Under the pieces are notes generated by a model that ran no database searches, was not told the DNA's origin, and worked only from the letters and a program-made list of their open reading frames with translations. Source: an uncultured Phycicoccus sp. (GTDB lineage: Bacteria; Actinomycetota; Actinomycetes; Actinomycetales; Dermatophilaceae). Taken from it: a stretch of DNA of 64,000 bases. This document shows, one piece after another, positions 17,687 through 25,412 of this stretch. Position numbers and translations under genes: made by a program. The stretch is from NCBI RefSeq assembly GCF_947495705.1, contig NZ_CANLZR010000002.1, positions 186,001-250,000 on the forward strand, written 5' to 3'. The first letter of the stretch is position 1, and every line of letters begins with the position of its first letter.

Positions 17687-18346
17687 ATGCCGCCGGTCAC
17701 CCTGCTCCTCGCCTCCGCCTCCCCCGCCCGCCTCGCGACCCTGCGCGCCGCCGGCGTCGACCCCGCGGTGCTCGTCTCCGCCGTCGACGAGGACGCCGCA
17801 GTCGCTGCCGCGGAGGCGACGCACGGCCCACTCGCGGCGGCCGACGTCGCGCTGCTCCTGGCGCGGGCGAAGGCCGAGGACGTCGTGTCCGCCCTCGACG
17901 CCCGGGACGACACCGTCGCCGACCTCGTGCTCGGGTGCGACTCCGTCCTCGAGCTCGACGGCGAGGTACACGGCAAGCCGGCGGACGCCGCGGAGGCGGT
18001 CGTCCGGTGGCGCCGGATGCGCAACGCGTCCGGGGTGCTGCACACCGGGCACTGGCTCGTCGACCGCCGCGACCACGGCGCCGGAGGCAGCGGCGGGATG
18101 GTCGGTGGGACCGCATCGACCACGGTGCACTTCGCGGACCTCAGCGACGACGAGATCGACGCCTACGTCGCCACCGGCGAGCCGCTGCGGGTGGCGGGCG
18201 CCTTCACCCTCGACGGCATCGGCGGGCCGTACGTGGCCGGGATCGAGGGCGACCCGAGCAGCGTCATCGGGGTCTCGCTGCCGCTGCTGCGTGAGCTCGT
18301 CGGCGAGCTGGGCGTGACCTGGCACCTGCTGCGCCGCACGGCCTGA
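17687..18346 (+). CDS. maf: Maf family nucleoside triphosphate pyrophosphatase
   Basis: 219 residues. Maf proteins hydrolyse non-canonical or methylated NTPs (dTTP/UTP or m7GTP class) to the monophosphate and pyrophosphate. Seen: LLLASASPARLATLRAAGV, the catalytic aspartate in LGCDSVLELDG, GKPADAAEA, HTGHWLVDRRD, and IEGDPSSVIGVSLPLL near the end. In M. tuberculosis maf follows accE directly; here about 6.5 kb is inserted between them. The ATG at 17687 starts the canonical domain; the longer track ORF is read-through over the antiporter gene. Confidence 0.93.
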   Translation: MPPVTLLLASASPARLATLRAAGVDPAVLVSAVDEDAAVAAAEATHGPLAAADVALLLARAKAEDVVSALDARDDTVADLVLGCDSVLELDGEVHGKPADAAEAVVRWRRMRNASGVLHTGHWLVDRRDHGAGGSGGMVGGTASTTVHFADLSDDEIDAYVATGEPLRVAGAFTLDGIGGPYVAGIEGDPSSVIGVSLPLLRELVGELGVTWHLLRRTA

Positions 18347-18368
18347 GCCGCCGGCCGGGGCGCCGGGG

Positions 18369-19925
18369 TCAGACCGGGGGCACGTCCCGCCGCTTCGTCG
18401 CGAAGTGCCGCTCCCGGTGCGCGGCGTAGCGCAGCCGGTGCAGCAGCTCGGCCCGCAGCGCGTCGGCCTCGACGACCTCGTCGACGACGAGGTCCGCGGC
18501 GAGCCGCTCGAGGTCGACGTCGGCGAGGTACTCGGCCCGCTTGGCGGCGACGAACTCCTCGCGCGCCTCGGGGCCCTCGGCTGCTTCGACCTCGGCGATC
18601 CGGTTGGCGTACACGGCGTTGACGGCGGCTTCGGGCCCCATGACCGCGATCCGGGCGGTCGGCAGGGCGATCGTCGCGTCCGGGCCGAAGCCCGGCCCAC
18701 CCATCGCGTACAGCCCGGCCCCGTACGCCTTGCGCACGACGACGCAGAACTGGGGCACCGTGGCCGATGCGACGGCGGACACCATCTTCGCGCCGTGCCG
18801 GATGATCCCGCCGCGCTCGACCTCGGAGCCGATCATGAACCCGGGCACGTCCGCGAGGTAGATGAGCGGGATCGAGTAGGCGTCGCACAGCCAGATGAAC
18901 CGGGACGCCTTGTCGGCGGAGTCGGTGAAGAGCACCCCGCCCTTGACCGCCGAGTTGTTCGCGAGGACGCCGACGGTCTCGCCGCCCATCCGGGCGAACC
19001 CCACGACGAGCTCGGGGGCGAAGAGGGGCTTGACCTCGAAGAAGCTGTCGTCGTCGACGAGCCCGTCGATGAGCTCGTGGACGTCGAAGGGCTGGCTCTC
19101 GCGCTCGGGCACGGTGGCCCGGGTGAGCGGCACGGTGGGCTCCTCGACCGAGTACGAGGGCGGCGGCACCCGCCAGCTGTCGGGCAGGTACGAGAAGTAC
19201 AGCCGGGCCAGCTCGATGGCCTCGGTGTCGTCGGCGGCGAGCAGGTCGCCCACCCCCGAGACGGTGCAGTGCATCCGGGCGCCGCCCATCTCCTCGAGCG
19301 AGACCTTCTCGCCGACGACCATCTCGGCCATCCGCGGGCTGCCGAGGTACATCGAGGCGTTGCCCTCGACCATGATGATGACGTCGCAGAAGCTCGGGAT
19401 GTACGCGCCACCGGCGGCCGACGGCCCGAACAGGCAGCAGATCTGCGGGACCTTGCCCGAGAGCGCGACCTGGTTGTGGAAGATGCGCCCGGCGCCGCGA
19501 CGACCCGGGAACATCTCGACCTGGTCGGTGATGCGCGCCCCCGCCGAGTCCACGAGCCAGAAGACCGGCAGCTCCTCGCGCAGCGCCGTCTCGGTGGCCC
19601 GGACGATCTTCTCGACGGTGCGCGAGCCCCACGACCCGGCCTTGACCGTGGGGTCGTTGGCGATGACGACGACCGGCCGGTCGTCGACGGTGCCGCGCCC
19701 GGTGACGACGCCGTCGGCCGGCAGCCCGGCTGCGAGGGCGTTGGCGTACCGGCCGTCCTCGACGAACGAGCCGTCGTCCAGGAGCAGCGCGAGCCGGTCG
19801 CGGACGTACAGCTTGCCCTGGGCCTCGAGCTTGGCCGCCGCCTTCTCGGTGGGCCGGGCCGACGCGGTGTGCGCGGCCTCGAGCCGGGCCCGGACGTCGG
19901 CGACGCGGGGGTCGGTGTCGCTCAT
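18369..19925 (-). CDS. Acyl-CoA carboxylase carboxyltransferase subunit (AccD1/methylcrotonyl-CoA type)
   Basis: 518 residues with two crotonase-like halves: VFWLVDSAGARITDQVEMFPGRRGAGRIFHNQVALSG, LFGPSAAGGAYIPSFCD, then LADVPGFMIGSEVERGGIIRHGAKMV and VVRKAYGAGLYAMGGPGF. The AGRIFHNQVALSG segment resembles methylcrotonyl-/geranyl-CoA carboxylase beta subunits (AccD1, LiuB) more than AccD5. It overlaps the upstream acyl-CoA dehydrogenase by ATGA, so both belong to one operon. No biotin-bearing alpha subunit is encoded next to it, so it must pair with a distant one. Leucine/isovalerate degradation is the best inference. Confidence 0.82.
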   Translation of the reverse strand: MSDTDPRVADVRARLEAAHTASARPTEKAAAKLEAQGKLYVRDRLALLLDDGSFVEDGRYANALAAGLPADGVVTGRGTVDDRPVVVIANDPTVKAGSWGSRTVEKIVRATETALREELPVFWLVDSAGARITDQVEMFPGRRGAGRIFHNQVALSGKVPQICCLFGPSAAGGAYIPSFCDVIIMVEGNASMYLGSPRMAEMVVGEKVSLEEMGGARMHCTVSGVGDLLAADDTEAIELARLYFSYLPDSWRVPPPSYSVEEPTVPLTRATVPERESQPFDVHELIDGLVDDDSFFEVKPLFAPELVVGFARMGGETVGVLANNSAVKGGVLFTDSADKASRFIWLCDAYSIPLIYLADVPGFMIGSEVERGGIIRHGAKMVSAVASATVPQFCVVVRKAYGAGLYAMGGPGFGPDATIALPTARIAVMGPEAAVNAVYANRIAEVEAAEGPEAREEFVAAKRAEYLADVDLERLAADLVVDEVVEADALRAELLHRLRYAAHRERHFATKRRDVPPV

Positions 19926-21115
19926 GCGGGCAGGCCCAGCCCCTTCGCGAGGACCATCCGCTGGACCTCGGAGGTGCCCTCGCCGATCTCGAGGATCTTC
20001 GCGTCCCGGTAGAAGCGCGCGACCGGGTACTCCTCCATGAAGCCGTTGCCGCCGAAGACCTGGGTCGCGATCCGGGTCGCGGTGACGGCGGCCTCGGAGG
20101 TGTACAGCTTGGCCTTGGCGGCCGCCTGGGTGACCTCCGCGGCCGAGCGGCGCCCGGCCTCGTGCTCGTCCTTGAGCCAGGCCGCCCGGTACGTGAGGAG
20201 GCGGGCGGCGTCCTCCATGACGGCGAGGTCGGCGATGGGGAAGGCGACGCCCTGGTTGACCCCGATGGGGCGACCGAAGGCGGTGCGGGTCGTGGCGTAG
20301 GCGGCGGTCTCCTCGCGCATCCGGGTGATGAGCCCGAGGGCCAGCGCGCTGATCGCGATGCGGCCGTCGTCGAGGGTCTTGAGGAACTGGCGGAAGCCGC
20401 GCCCGCGCTCGCCGAGCAGGTGGTCGGCCGGCACCCGGCAGCCGCTGAAGGACAGCCCGTGGGTGTCGGAGATGTTCCAGCCCAGCTTCCGGTACGCCGG
20501 CTCGACGACGAACCCGGGGGTGCCCGAGGGCACCATGACGGCCGAGATCTCGGGGCGGCCGTCCTCGAGGGTGCCCGTGCGCGCGGTGACGGTGACGACG
20601 GAGGTGATGTCGGTGCCGGAGTTGGTGATGAAGGCCTTCGCGCCGTCGATGACCCACTCGCCGGTGGCGTCGTCGAGGACCGCCTTGGTGCGGGTGGCGC
20701 CGGCGTCGGAGCCGGCGTCCGGCTCGGTGAGGCCGAACCCGGCCAGCGCCCGCCCGGCGACGAGGTCGGGCAGGAAGCGCTGCTTCTGGGCGTCGGTGCC
20801 GTAGGTGAGGATCGGGTTGATGCCGAGCCCGACCCCGGCCGAGAGGGTGATGCCGATGGACTGGTCCACCCGGCCGAGCTCCTCGATGGCGACGCACAGG
20901 CTCGTGAACGCCCCGCCCTCGGAGTGCTCGAGGGACCCGCCGAAGGCCTCGGGGACGACGAGCCCGAACAGCCCGAGCTCGCCCATCGTCGGCACGAGGT
21001 CGGCCGGGAAGTGGTGGTCGCGGTCCCACTCGGCGACGTGCGGCTCGACGGCCTCGGTCGCGAACTCCCGGACGACTGCCCGGAACTCCTCGTGGTCCTT
21101 GCTCAGCTCGAACAT
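19922..21115 (-). CDS. Acyl-CoA dehydrogenase
   Basis: 397 residues, a full FAD-dependent acyl-CoA dehydrogenase. Seen: FGLTEPDAGSDAGATRTKA, KAFITNSGTDITSVVTVTA, TRTAFGRPIGVNQGVAFPIADL, ATQVFGGNGFMEEYPVARFYRD and the catalytic glutamate in IGEGTSEVQRMVLA. The start MFELSKDHEEF has GAAGGAG upstream; the 35 extra residues in the track ORF cross the regulator operator and are rejected. Paired with an AccD1-like subunit under a MerR regulator, it is probably the isovaleryl-CoA or a similar branched-chain dehydrogenase, as inferred from the LiuR-LiuA-LiuB layout. Confidence 0.9.
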   Translation of the reverse strand: MFELSKDHEEFRAVVREFATEAVEPHVAEWDRDHHFPADLVPTMGELGLFGLVVPEAFGGSLEHSEGGAFTSLCVAIEELGRVDQSIGITLSAGVGLGINPILTYGTDAQKQRFLPDLVAGRALAGFGLTEPDAGSDAGATRTKAVLDDATGEWVIDGAKAFITNSGTDITSVVTVTARTGTLEDGRPEISAVMVPSGTPGFVVEPAYRKLGWNISDTHGLSFSGCRVPADHLLGERGRGFRQFLKTLDDGRIAISALALGLITRMREETAAYATTRTAFGRPIGVNQGVAFPIADLAVMEDAARLLTYRAAWLKDEHEAGRRSAAEVTQAAAKAKLYTSEAAVTATRIATQVFGGNGFMEEYPVARFYRDAKILEIGEGTSEVQRMVLAKGLGLPA

Positions 21116-21177
21116 CGGCGCTCCTTCGCGCTGGGGGCACCGGCTCCGGGTCACGGCGGCCGGCGGGTGGCACGTTC

Positions 21178-21206
21178 TTGACGTTAACGTCAACGTAAAG
21201 CAATAC
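21178..21206. promoter_or_regulatory. MerR operator and leaderless promoter in the divergent region
   Basis: TTGACGTTAACGTCAA (21178-21193) is a perfect 16-base palindrome between the acyl-CoA dehydrogenase and the MerR gene. It begins with a -35-like TTGACG; 17 bases later comes CAATAC (21201-21206), which ends seven bases before the regulator GTG. The site would let MerR control its own promoter and the divergent operon. Confidence 0.65.
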
Positions 21207-21213
21207 TCACCTC

Positions 21214-21633
21214 GTGACAAGCCCGAGCACCACTGCCGCCATGCCGCGGTCCGACGCGTCCCGGACCTGGTCGATCGCCGAGATCGCCGAGGAGTTCGGC
21301 GTCACGCACCGCACCGTGCGGCACTACGAGGACCTCGGCCTCATCTCCCCCGAGCGTCGCGGCACGACGCGGGTCTACCACCGGCGCGACCGCACCCGGC
21401 TCGGCCTGGTCCTGCGCGGCCGGCGCCTCGGCTTCCCGCTCGAGGAGATCCGCACCATCATCGACCTGTACGACGCGCCGCGCGGCCGCCGCAGCCAGCT
21501 CGAGTACGTGCTCGACCAGATCGACGAGCGCCGGGCCGACCTCGAGCAGCGCCGACGCGACATCGAGGCGGCGCTCTCGGAGCTGGACGGGTTCGAGGGT
21601 CGCTGCCGCGAGGACCTGCGCCGGCTGACCTGA
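21214..21633 (+). CDS. MerR family transcriptional regulator (LiuR-like)
   Basis: 139 residues. The winged-helix domain is clear: TWSIAEIAEEFGVTHRTVRHYEDLGLISPERRGTTRVYHRRDRTRL, then a long coiled coil (QLEYVLDQIDERRADLEQRRRDIEAALSELDGF). There is no cysteine-rich metal site, so it is not a metal sensor. Short MerR proteins of this type control acyl-CoA degradation operons (LiuR). It is divergent from the acyl-CoA dehydrogenase operon across a 16-base palindrome. The start is GTG 21214 or ATG 21241. Confidence 0.85.
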   Translation: MTSPSTTAAMPRSDASRTWSIAEIAEEFGVTHRTVRHYEDLGLISPERRGTTRVYHRRDRTRLGLVLRGRRLGFPLEEIRTIIDLYDAPRGRRSQLEYVLDQIDERRADLEQRRRDIEAALSELDGFEGRCREDLRRLT

Positions 21634-21713
21634 CGGGGCGAGGCCTGGCCCCGGGCCGCCCGCTCCGCCCCGGAGAGAGCAAGCATGCGACCCGAGGCCG
21701 CCCACCTCTGGCC

Positions 21714-21737
21714 GGTGACGGCCCTGCAACCGTCACC
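21714..21737. terminator. Hairpin in the 265-base gap between merR and the PfkB gene
   Basis: GGTGACGG and CCGTCACC pair perfectly over 8 bases around an 8-base loop, followed by TCTTCG. It lies between two convergent genes. The rest of the gap (21634-21898) shows no gene. Confidence 0.4.
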
Positions 21738-21898
21738 TCTTCGCTCGGCCGGTGGCGGACTTCCGTCCCGTCCCACCGCACCGGTACACGACGACCACCC
21801 GCCAGGGATCTATCGCCGTGACATCGATCCTCGCCCGTGGGCGACCCGTTGTGAATGACCCGATCGAGCCATCTCGCCCCGTCGGGCCGCTCGGGCGG

Positions 21899-22813
21899 TC
21901 AGCCCCGCAGGAAGGCGTCGATCTCGGCCCGGGTCGGCGCGGTGTCGGGGCCGCGCCGGGTGACCTTGATGGCGGCCGCGGCGTTGGCGCGTACCGCCGC
22001 GTCGGCCCACCCGGCGCCCGCCGCGCGCTCCGCGAGCAGCACCCCGGTGTGGGTGTCGCCGGCGCCGTTGGTGTCCAGGGGCCGCCGCGGGTGACCGGGC
22101 ACGAAGACCTGCCGGCCCTCGCTGCGGACCAGGCACCCTCGGGGGCCGTCGCGCACGATGACGACGGCACCCTCGGGCAGCAGGGTGGCGAGCACCTCGG
22201 CGCTCTCGGTGATGCCGTCGACCCCGGCGAGCGCGGCCGACTCCTCGGCGTTGCCGGTCCAGACAGTGGTCCGCGCGAGGACCGCGTCGCGGACGGCCGG
22301 GGGCACCTCGACGAAGGTGGCTCCCGGGTCGAGGACGACGTGGACCCCGGTGGCGAGGGTGTCGAGCCAGGTGACGAGCGGCTCCGTCGTGCGGCCGACG
22401 AGCGAGTACCCGCTGATGCAGACGAGGTCACCGGCGGTGGGGGCGCTCATCGCAAGGGAGTCGACCGTGATCTCCCGTTCGGCCCCCTGGGTCGTCACGA
22501 AGGTCCGTTCGGCGCCCGGCTCGACGAGCACGACGCACACGCCGGTGTCGACGTCCAGCACGGGCTCGGCCGACAGGCTGACGCCGTCGGCTTCGAGGGC
22601 CTGGCGGATCAGGTCGCCGTTCGGCCCCGTGCCCACGGCCCCGGCATGGACGGCCCGGGCGCCGGACCGGGCGGCGGCGAGGAGGATGGTGACCGCTCCC
22701 CCGGCGTACCGGCGGTAGGAGGACGCCATGACGTTGCCGCCCCGGCGGGGCAGCCCGGGGACCTCCATGACGGCGTCGACGAGCGCCTGCGCGGTGTGGA
22801 TGACCCGGGTCAT
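21899..22813 (-). CDS. PfkB family carbohydrate/nucleoside kinase
   Basis: 304 residues. The ribokinase fold is shown by the N-terminal GLPRRGGNVMASSYRRYAGGAVTILLAAARSGA (substrate region), AGAVGTGPNGDLI, and the anion-hole/catalytic motif LDTNGAGDTHTGVLL near residue 250. It phosphorylates a sugar or nucleoside hydroxyl; the substrate cannot be fixed. It precedes no other gene of its operon and is downstream of tryptophan dioxygenase, but a TAGGGT hexamer seven bases before the ATG suggests its own promoter. It may serve the sugar locus at 24-32 kb. Confidence 0.85.
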   Translation of the reverse strand: MTRVIHTAQALVDAVMEVPGLPRRGGNVMASSYRRYAGGAVTILLAAARSGARAVHAGAVGTGPNGDLIRQALEADGVSLSAEPVLDVDTGVCVVLVEPGAERTFVTTQGAEREITVDSLAMSAPTAGDLVCISGYSLVGRTTEPLVTWLDTLATGVHVVLDPGATFVEVPPAVRDAVLARTTVWTGNAEESAALAGVDGITESAEVLATLLPEGAVVIVRDGPRGCLVRSEGRQVFVPGHPRRPLDTNGAGDTHTGVLLAERAAGAGWADAAVRANAAAAIKVTRRGPDTAPTRAEIDAFLRG

Positions 22814-22820
22814 GGGCCCG

Positions 22821-22826
22821 ACCCTA
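22821..22826 (-). promoter_or_regulatory. Candidate -10 box of the PfkB kinase
   Basis: TAGGGT on the reverse strand ends seven bases before the ATG at 22813, immediately after the tryptophan dioxygenase stop region. Confidence 0.4.
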
Positions 22827-22835
22827 TGCCGGGGG

Positions 22836-23696
22836 TCAGCCGACCCGGCTGCGGACCTCGTACAGCTCGGGGAAGAAGGTGAGGTCCAGGGCCCGGCGCA
22901 GGAAGTCCACGCCGCTCGAGCCGCCGGTGCCGGCCTTGTGGCCGATCGTGCGGGTCACGACCTGGAGGTGGCGGAAGCGCCACTGCTGGAAGAGGTCTTC
23001 GACGTCGACGAGCTCCTCGCACGTCTCGTAGACCCCCCAGTGCTCGGCGGGGGCGGCGTACACGGCCGCGACGACCTCGACGAGGGCCGGCACGAGCCGG
23101 TAGGGCAGGGTGACGTCGCGCTCGAGCACCTCGGCGGGCACGGGGTAGCCCCGGCGGGCGAGCAGCCGGAGGAACTCGTCGTACAGGGTGGGCTCGGCCA
23201 GGAGGGCGCCGAGATCGTCCCGCGCGGCGGCGTCGTGCTCGAACACCCGCACCATCTCGGCGTTCTTGTTCCCGAGGAGGAACTCGACGGCGCGGTACTG
23301 GTGGCTCTGGAAGCCCGAGCTGGTGGCGAGGAAGGGCCGGATCTGGGCGTACTCGCTCGGGGTGAGCGTCGCCAGCACGTCCCACATCTCCACGAGCTGG
23401 CGCTGCACGTGCTTGACCCGGGCGAGGCGCTTGAGCGCCGGTGCGAGCTCGTCCGCCGCGAGCAGGGACCGGGCGGACCGCAGCTCGTGGAGCAGCAGCT
23501 TGAGCCACAGCTCGGCGACCTGGTGCTGGACGATGAACAGCAGCTCGTCGTGCTGCGGCGGCGAGCTGCGGGGGTGCTGCGCCGACAGCAGGGTGTCGAG
23601 GTCCAGGTAGTCGGCGTACGACATCGCGGCGCCGAAGTCCCGCGAGATGCCCTCCTCCAGCGCGCGCTGGGCCCGGTCGACCGCGTCGTCACTCAT
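22836..23696 (-). CDS. kynA: Tryptophan 2,3-dioxygenase
   Basis: 286 residues, a haem enzyme that opens the indole ring of tryptophan to give N-formylkynurenine. Signatures: MSYADYLDLDTLLSAQHP, QHDELLFIVQHQVAELWLKLLLHEL, SGFQSHQYRAVEFLLGNKN, and the C-terminal WRFRHLQVVTRTIGHKAGTGGSSG, which includes the haem-ligand histidine. Kynurenine formamidase and kynureninase are not nearby, so the rest of the pathway is elsewhere or absent. The next upstream gene is the small P-loop kinase, 33 bases away. Confidence 0.95.
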   Translation of the reverse strand: MSDDAVDRAQRALEEGISRDFGAAMSYADYLDLDTLLSAQHPRSSPPQHDELLFIVQHQVAELWLKLLLHELRSARSLLAADELAPALKRLARVKHVQRQLVEMWDVLATLTPSEYAQIRPFLATSSGFQSHQYRAVEFLLGNKNAEMVRVFEHDAAARDDLGALLAEPTLYDEFLRLLARRGYPVPAEVLERDVTLPYRLVPALVEVVAAVYAAPAEHWGVYETCEELVDVEDLFQQWRFRHLQVVTRTIGHKAGTGGSSGVDFLRRALDLTFFPELYEVRSRVG

Positions 23697-23729
23697 GCGG
23701 TCATCGTGCCATCGGCGCCGGGCCGGGCG

Positions 23730-24293
23730 TCAGCGCCCCGGCCAGGACGACAGGATCCGCGCAGCGAGCCCGCCGGGGACCTCGGCGGCGGTGTCGAGCA
23801 CGAGGTCGAGACCGGCCCGGTCGACCGGTGGAGCGGGCGGCGGCGCCGGGGCACCCTTGGCGAGGTCGCGCGCGGCCGCCCGGGCTGCCGTGCGCGCCGC
23901 AGCCGTCGCGGGGTCGACGTCGAGCCAGCACGTCGTGACCGAGCGCGCCCCGAGGCCCAGGCCCCAGGACCGCCACGCGGACCCGTCCGCGGCCTCCCGG
24001 GTGAACGGGGCGACCGCCACCGCGTCGACGCCCGCGCGCAGGCAGTCCGCGAGGACGGCGGCGAGGCAGGCGTACCGCGCGTCGCGCAGCGCGGCGAACC
24101 GGGGCGCGTCGAGGTCCGCGGCGACGCCGAGGCCGGCGGCGACGGCCTCGACGAGCGGGGTGCTCACGCTGTCGAGGTCGACGAGGGCGGCCCGCCGCCC
24201 GCCCGCCACGAGCGCCCCGACCGTCGTCTTGCCCGCCCCGGGGGCCCCGCCGACGCAGAGCAGGCGCCCCGGGTCGGCGGGGCGGGTGGTCAT
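23730..24293 (-). CDS. Small P-loop kinase/ATPase
   Basis: 187 residues. A Walker A motif GGAPGAGKTTVG lies at about residues 15-26, followed by LVDLDSVSTPLVEAVAAGLG and a possible lid region rich in Ala/Arg (AARTAARAAARDLAKGAP). The size resembles gluconate/shikimate-kinase or zeta-toxin-like P-loop phosphotransferases. The ATG overlaps the stop of the LacD-like aldolase (ATGA), so the two are coupled, suggesting a role in the same sugar pathway. The exact function is unassigned; the track start at 24587 lies inside the aldolase and is rejected. Confidence 0.6.
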   Translation of the reverse strand: MTTRPADPGRLLCVGGAPGAGKTTVGALVAGGRRAALVDLDSVSTPLVEAVAAGLGVAADLDAPRFAALRDARYACLAAVLADCLRAGVDAVAVAPFTREAADGSAWRSWGLGLGARSVTTCWLDVDPATAAARTAARAAARDLAKGAPAPPPAPPVDRAGLDLVLDTAAEVPGGLAARILSSWPGR

Positions 24294-25324
24294 GCCTGCT
24301 CGCCCACCGCGCCCAGGTACCACTGCGGCCCGATGAGCGAGGCCACCTCGGCCTGGTCGACGGGGGTGTACGCCGGGCGGCCACGCCCCTCGAGGACCTC
24401 GGCGAGCTCGTCGAGCCGACGGGCCGCGAGGTCGGCGCCGGCCCGCCTCGCCGCGGCGTCCATCCGGCCGACGGCGTCGCCCCAGATCGCGCGGCCGGCC
24501 ATGAAGCCGCTGCACCCGTGGTCGGCGGCGACGTCGAGCTGGGTGCGGAAGCCCTCGAAGGTCACCCCGGCCGACAGCAGCACCCACGGGCCGGAGACCG
24601 CCTCGTCCAGGGCCTGGCAGGCCTCGTGTGCCGCGTCGAGGTCGGTGAGGTCCAGGACCGGGAACTCCACCTTCATGATGTCGGCGCCCGCCTCCCGGAA
24701 CGAGCGGGCCGAGGACAGGACGCTGCGACGGCGCACCGCCCGCACGGCCGGGTCGGCGAGGTCCTCGTCACCGGTCGGGAACCACAGCGGCTCGACGACG
24801 AGCGGCAGCTGGTGCGCCCGGCAGGCGGCGGCGGCCTCGGCGACGACCGCGTGCTGCTGGGCGACGACGTCGGCGTCCTGGTCGTCGCGGTGGAAGACGA
24901 CGAGCTTGGCGGCGTCGGCGCCGAGGGCCGCGAGCACGGCGGGGTCCCAGCCCGGCTTCAGCTTCAGCTCGGTGTCGAAGCCGACGGCGCTCGAGGGCTC
25001 GTAGTACAGGTCCTCGATGCCGCTGAGAATGCCGACGTCCCCGGGGACCGCCCCGGCGGCGATGGCCTGGCCGAAGCTCCACACCGGGTCGATGAGCACC
25101 GAGGTGGAGTGCTGTGCGAGCACGCGGATCATGTCGAGCTTGGACTCGACGACCTCGTCGAAACCGACCCTGTCGAGGTCGGCGTCGAAGAGCTTGAGGT
25201 AGTTCTCGGGATGGTCGATGGCCATCGTGCGGATGTGTCCGGCGGCGTCGCTGATGCGGGCGAGGCGACGGCGCAGACCGATCGAGGAGGAAAGTGGGCT
25301 CTGGGGTGTTGACAGCGCTGTCAT
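24290..25324 (-). CDS. LacD-type (class I tagatose-bisphosphate) aldolase-like protein
   Basis: 344 residues with a (beta/alpha)8 fold. LacD/YihT-like landmarks: HIRTMAIDHPENYLKLF, SVLIDPVWSFGQAI, AAKLVVFHRDDQD, ADIMKVEFPVLDL (Schiff-base lysine region), WVLLSAGVTFEGF and CSGFMAGRAIWGDAVG. These enzymes cleave ketose-1,6-bisphosphates or related phosphosugars. A second, shorter LacD/YihT-like protein is encoded in the divergent operon, so one may act on a different intermediate. The ATG at 25324 overlaps a LacI-type operator, so expression should be repressed by the LacI protein at 26.4 kb. Confidence 0.78.
   Translation of the reverse strand: MTALSTPQSPLSSSIGLRRRLARISDAAGHIRTMAIDHPENYLKLFDADLDRVGFDEVVESKLDMIRVLAQHSTSVLIDPVWSFGQAIAAGAVPGDVGILSGIEDLYYEPSSAVGFDTELKLKPGWDPAVLAALGADAAKLVVFHRDDQDADVVAQQHAVVAEAAAACRAHQLPLVVEPLWFPTGDEDLADPAVRAVRRRSVLSSARSFREAGADIMKVEFPVLDLTDLDAAHEACQALDEAVSGPWVLLSAGVTFEGFRTQLDVAADHGCSGFMAGRAIWGDAVGRMDAAARRAGADLAARRLDELAEVLEGRGRPAYTPVDQAEVASLIGPQWYLGAVGEQA
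25310..25323. promoter_or_regulatory. LacI-type operator O1
   Basis: TGACAGCGCTGTCA is a perfect 14-base palindrome overlapping the first codons of the aldolase gene. A second copy lies 68 bases away (centre to centre). Confidence 0.75.
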
Positions 25325-25377
25325 ACCGCCTTACGGTACTTGAAACACCGGATGGGAACAAGGTCCGGACGCAAGAT

Positions 25378-25391
25378 TGACAGCGCTGTCG
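25378..25391. promoter_or_regulatory. LacI-type operator O2
   Basis: TGACAGCGCTGTCG repeats O1 with one outer mismatch. It lies upstream of the PfkB kinase, so LacI could control both divergent operons, possibly through a short DNA loop. Confidence 0.72.
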
Positions 25392-25412
25392 CTCTGGGCG
25401 AGGAGGCCCCCG

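Noticed and set aside
25377-25412. Upstream TTG start of the LacC-like kinase
   Set aside because: It lies in operator O2 and lacks a ribosome-binding site; the TTG at 25413 has AGGAGG and the family N-terminus.
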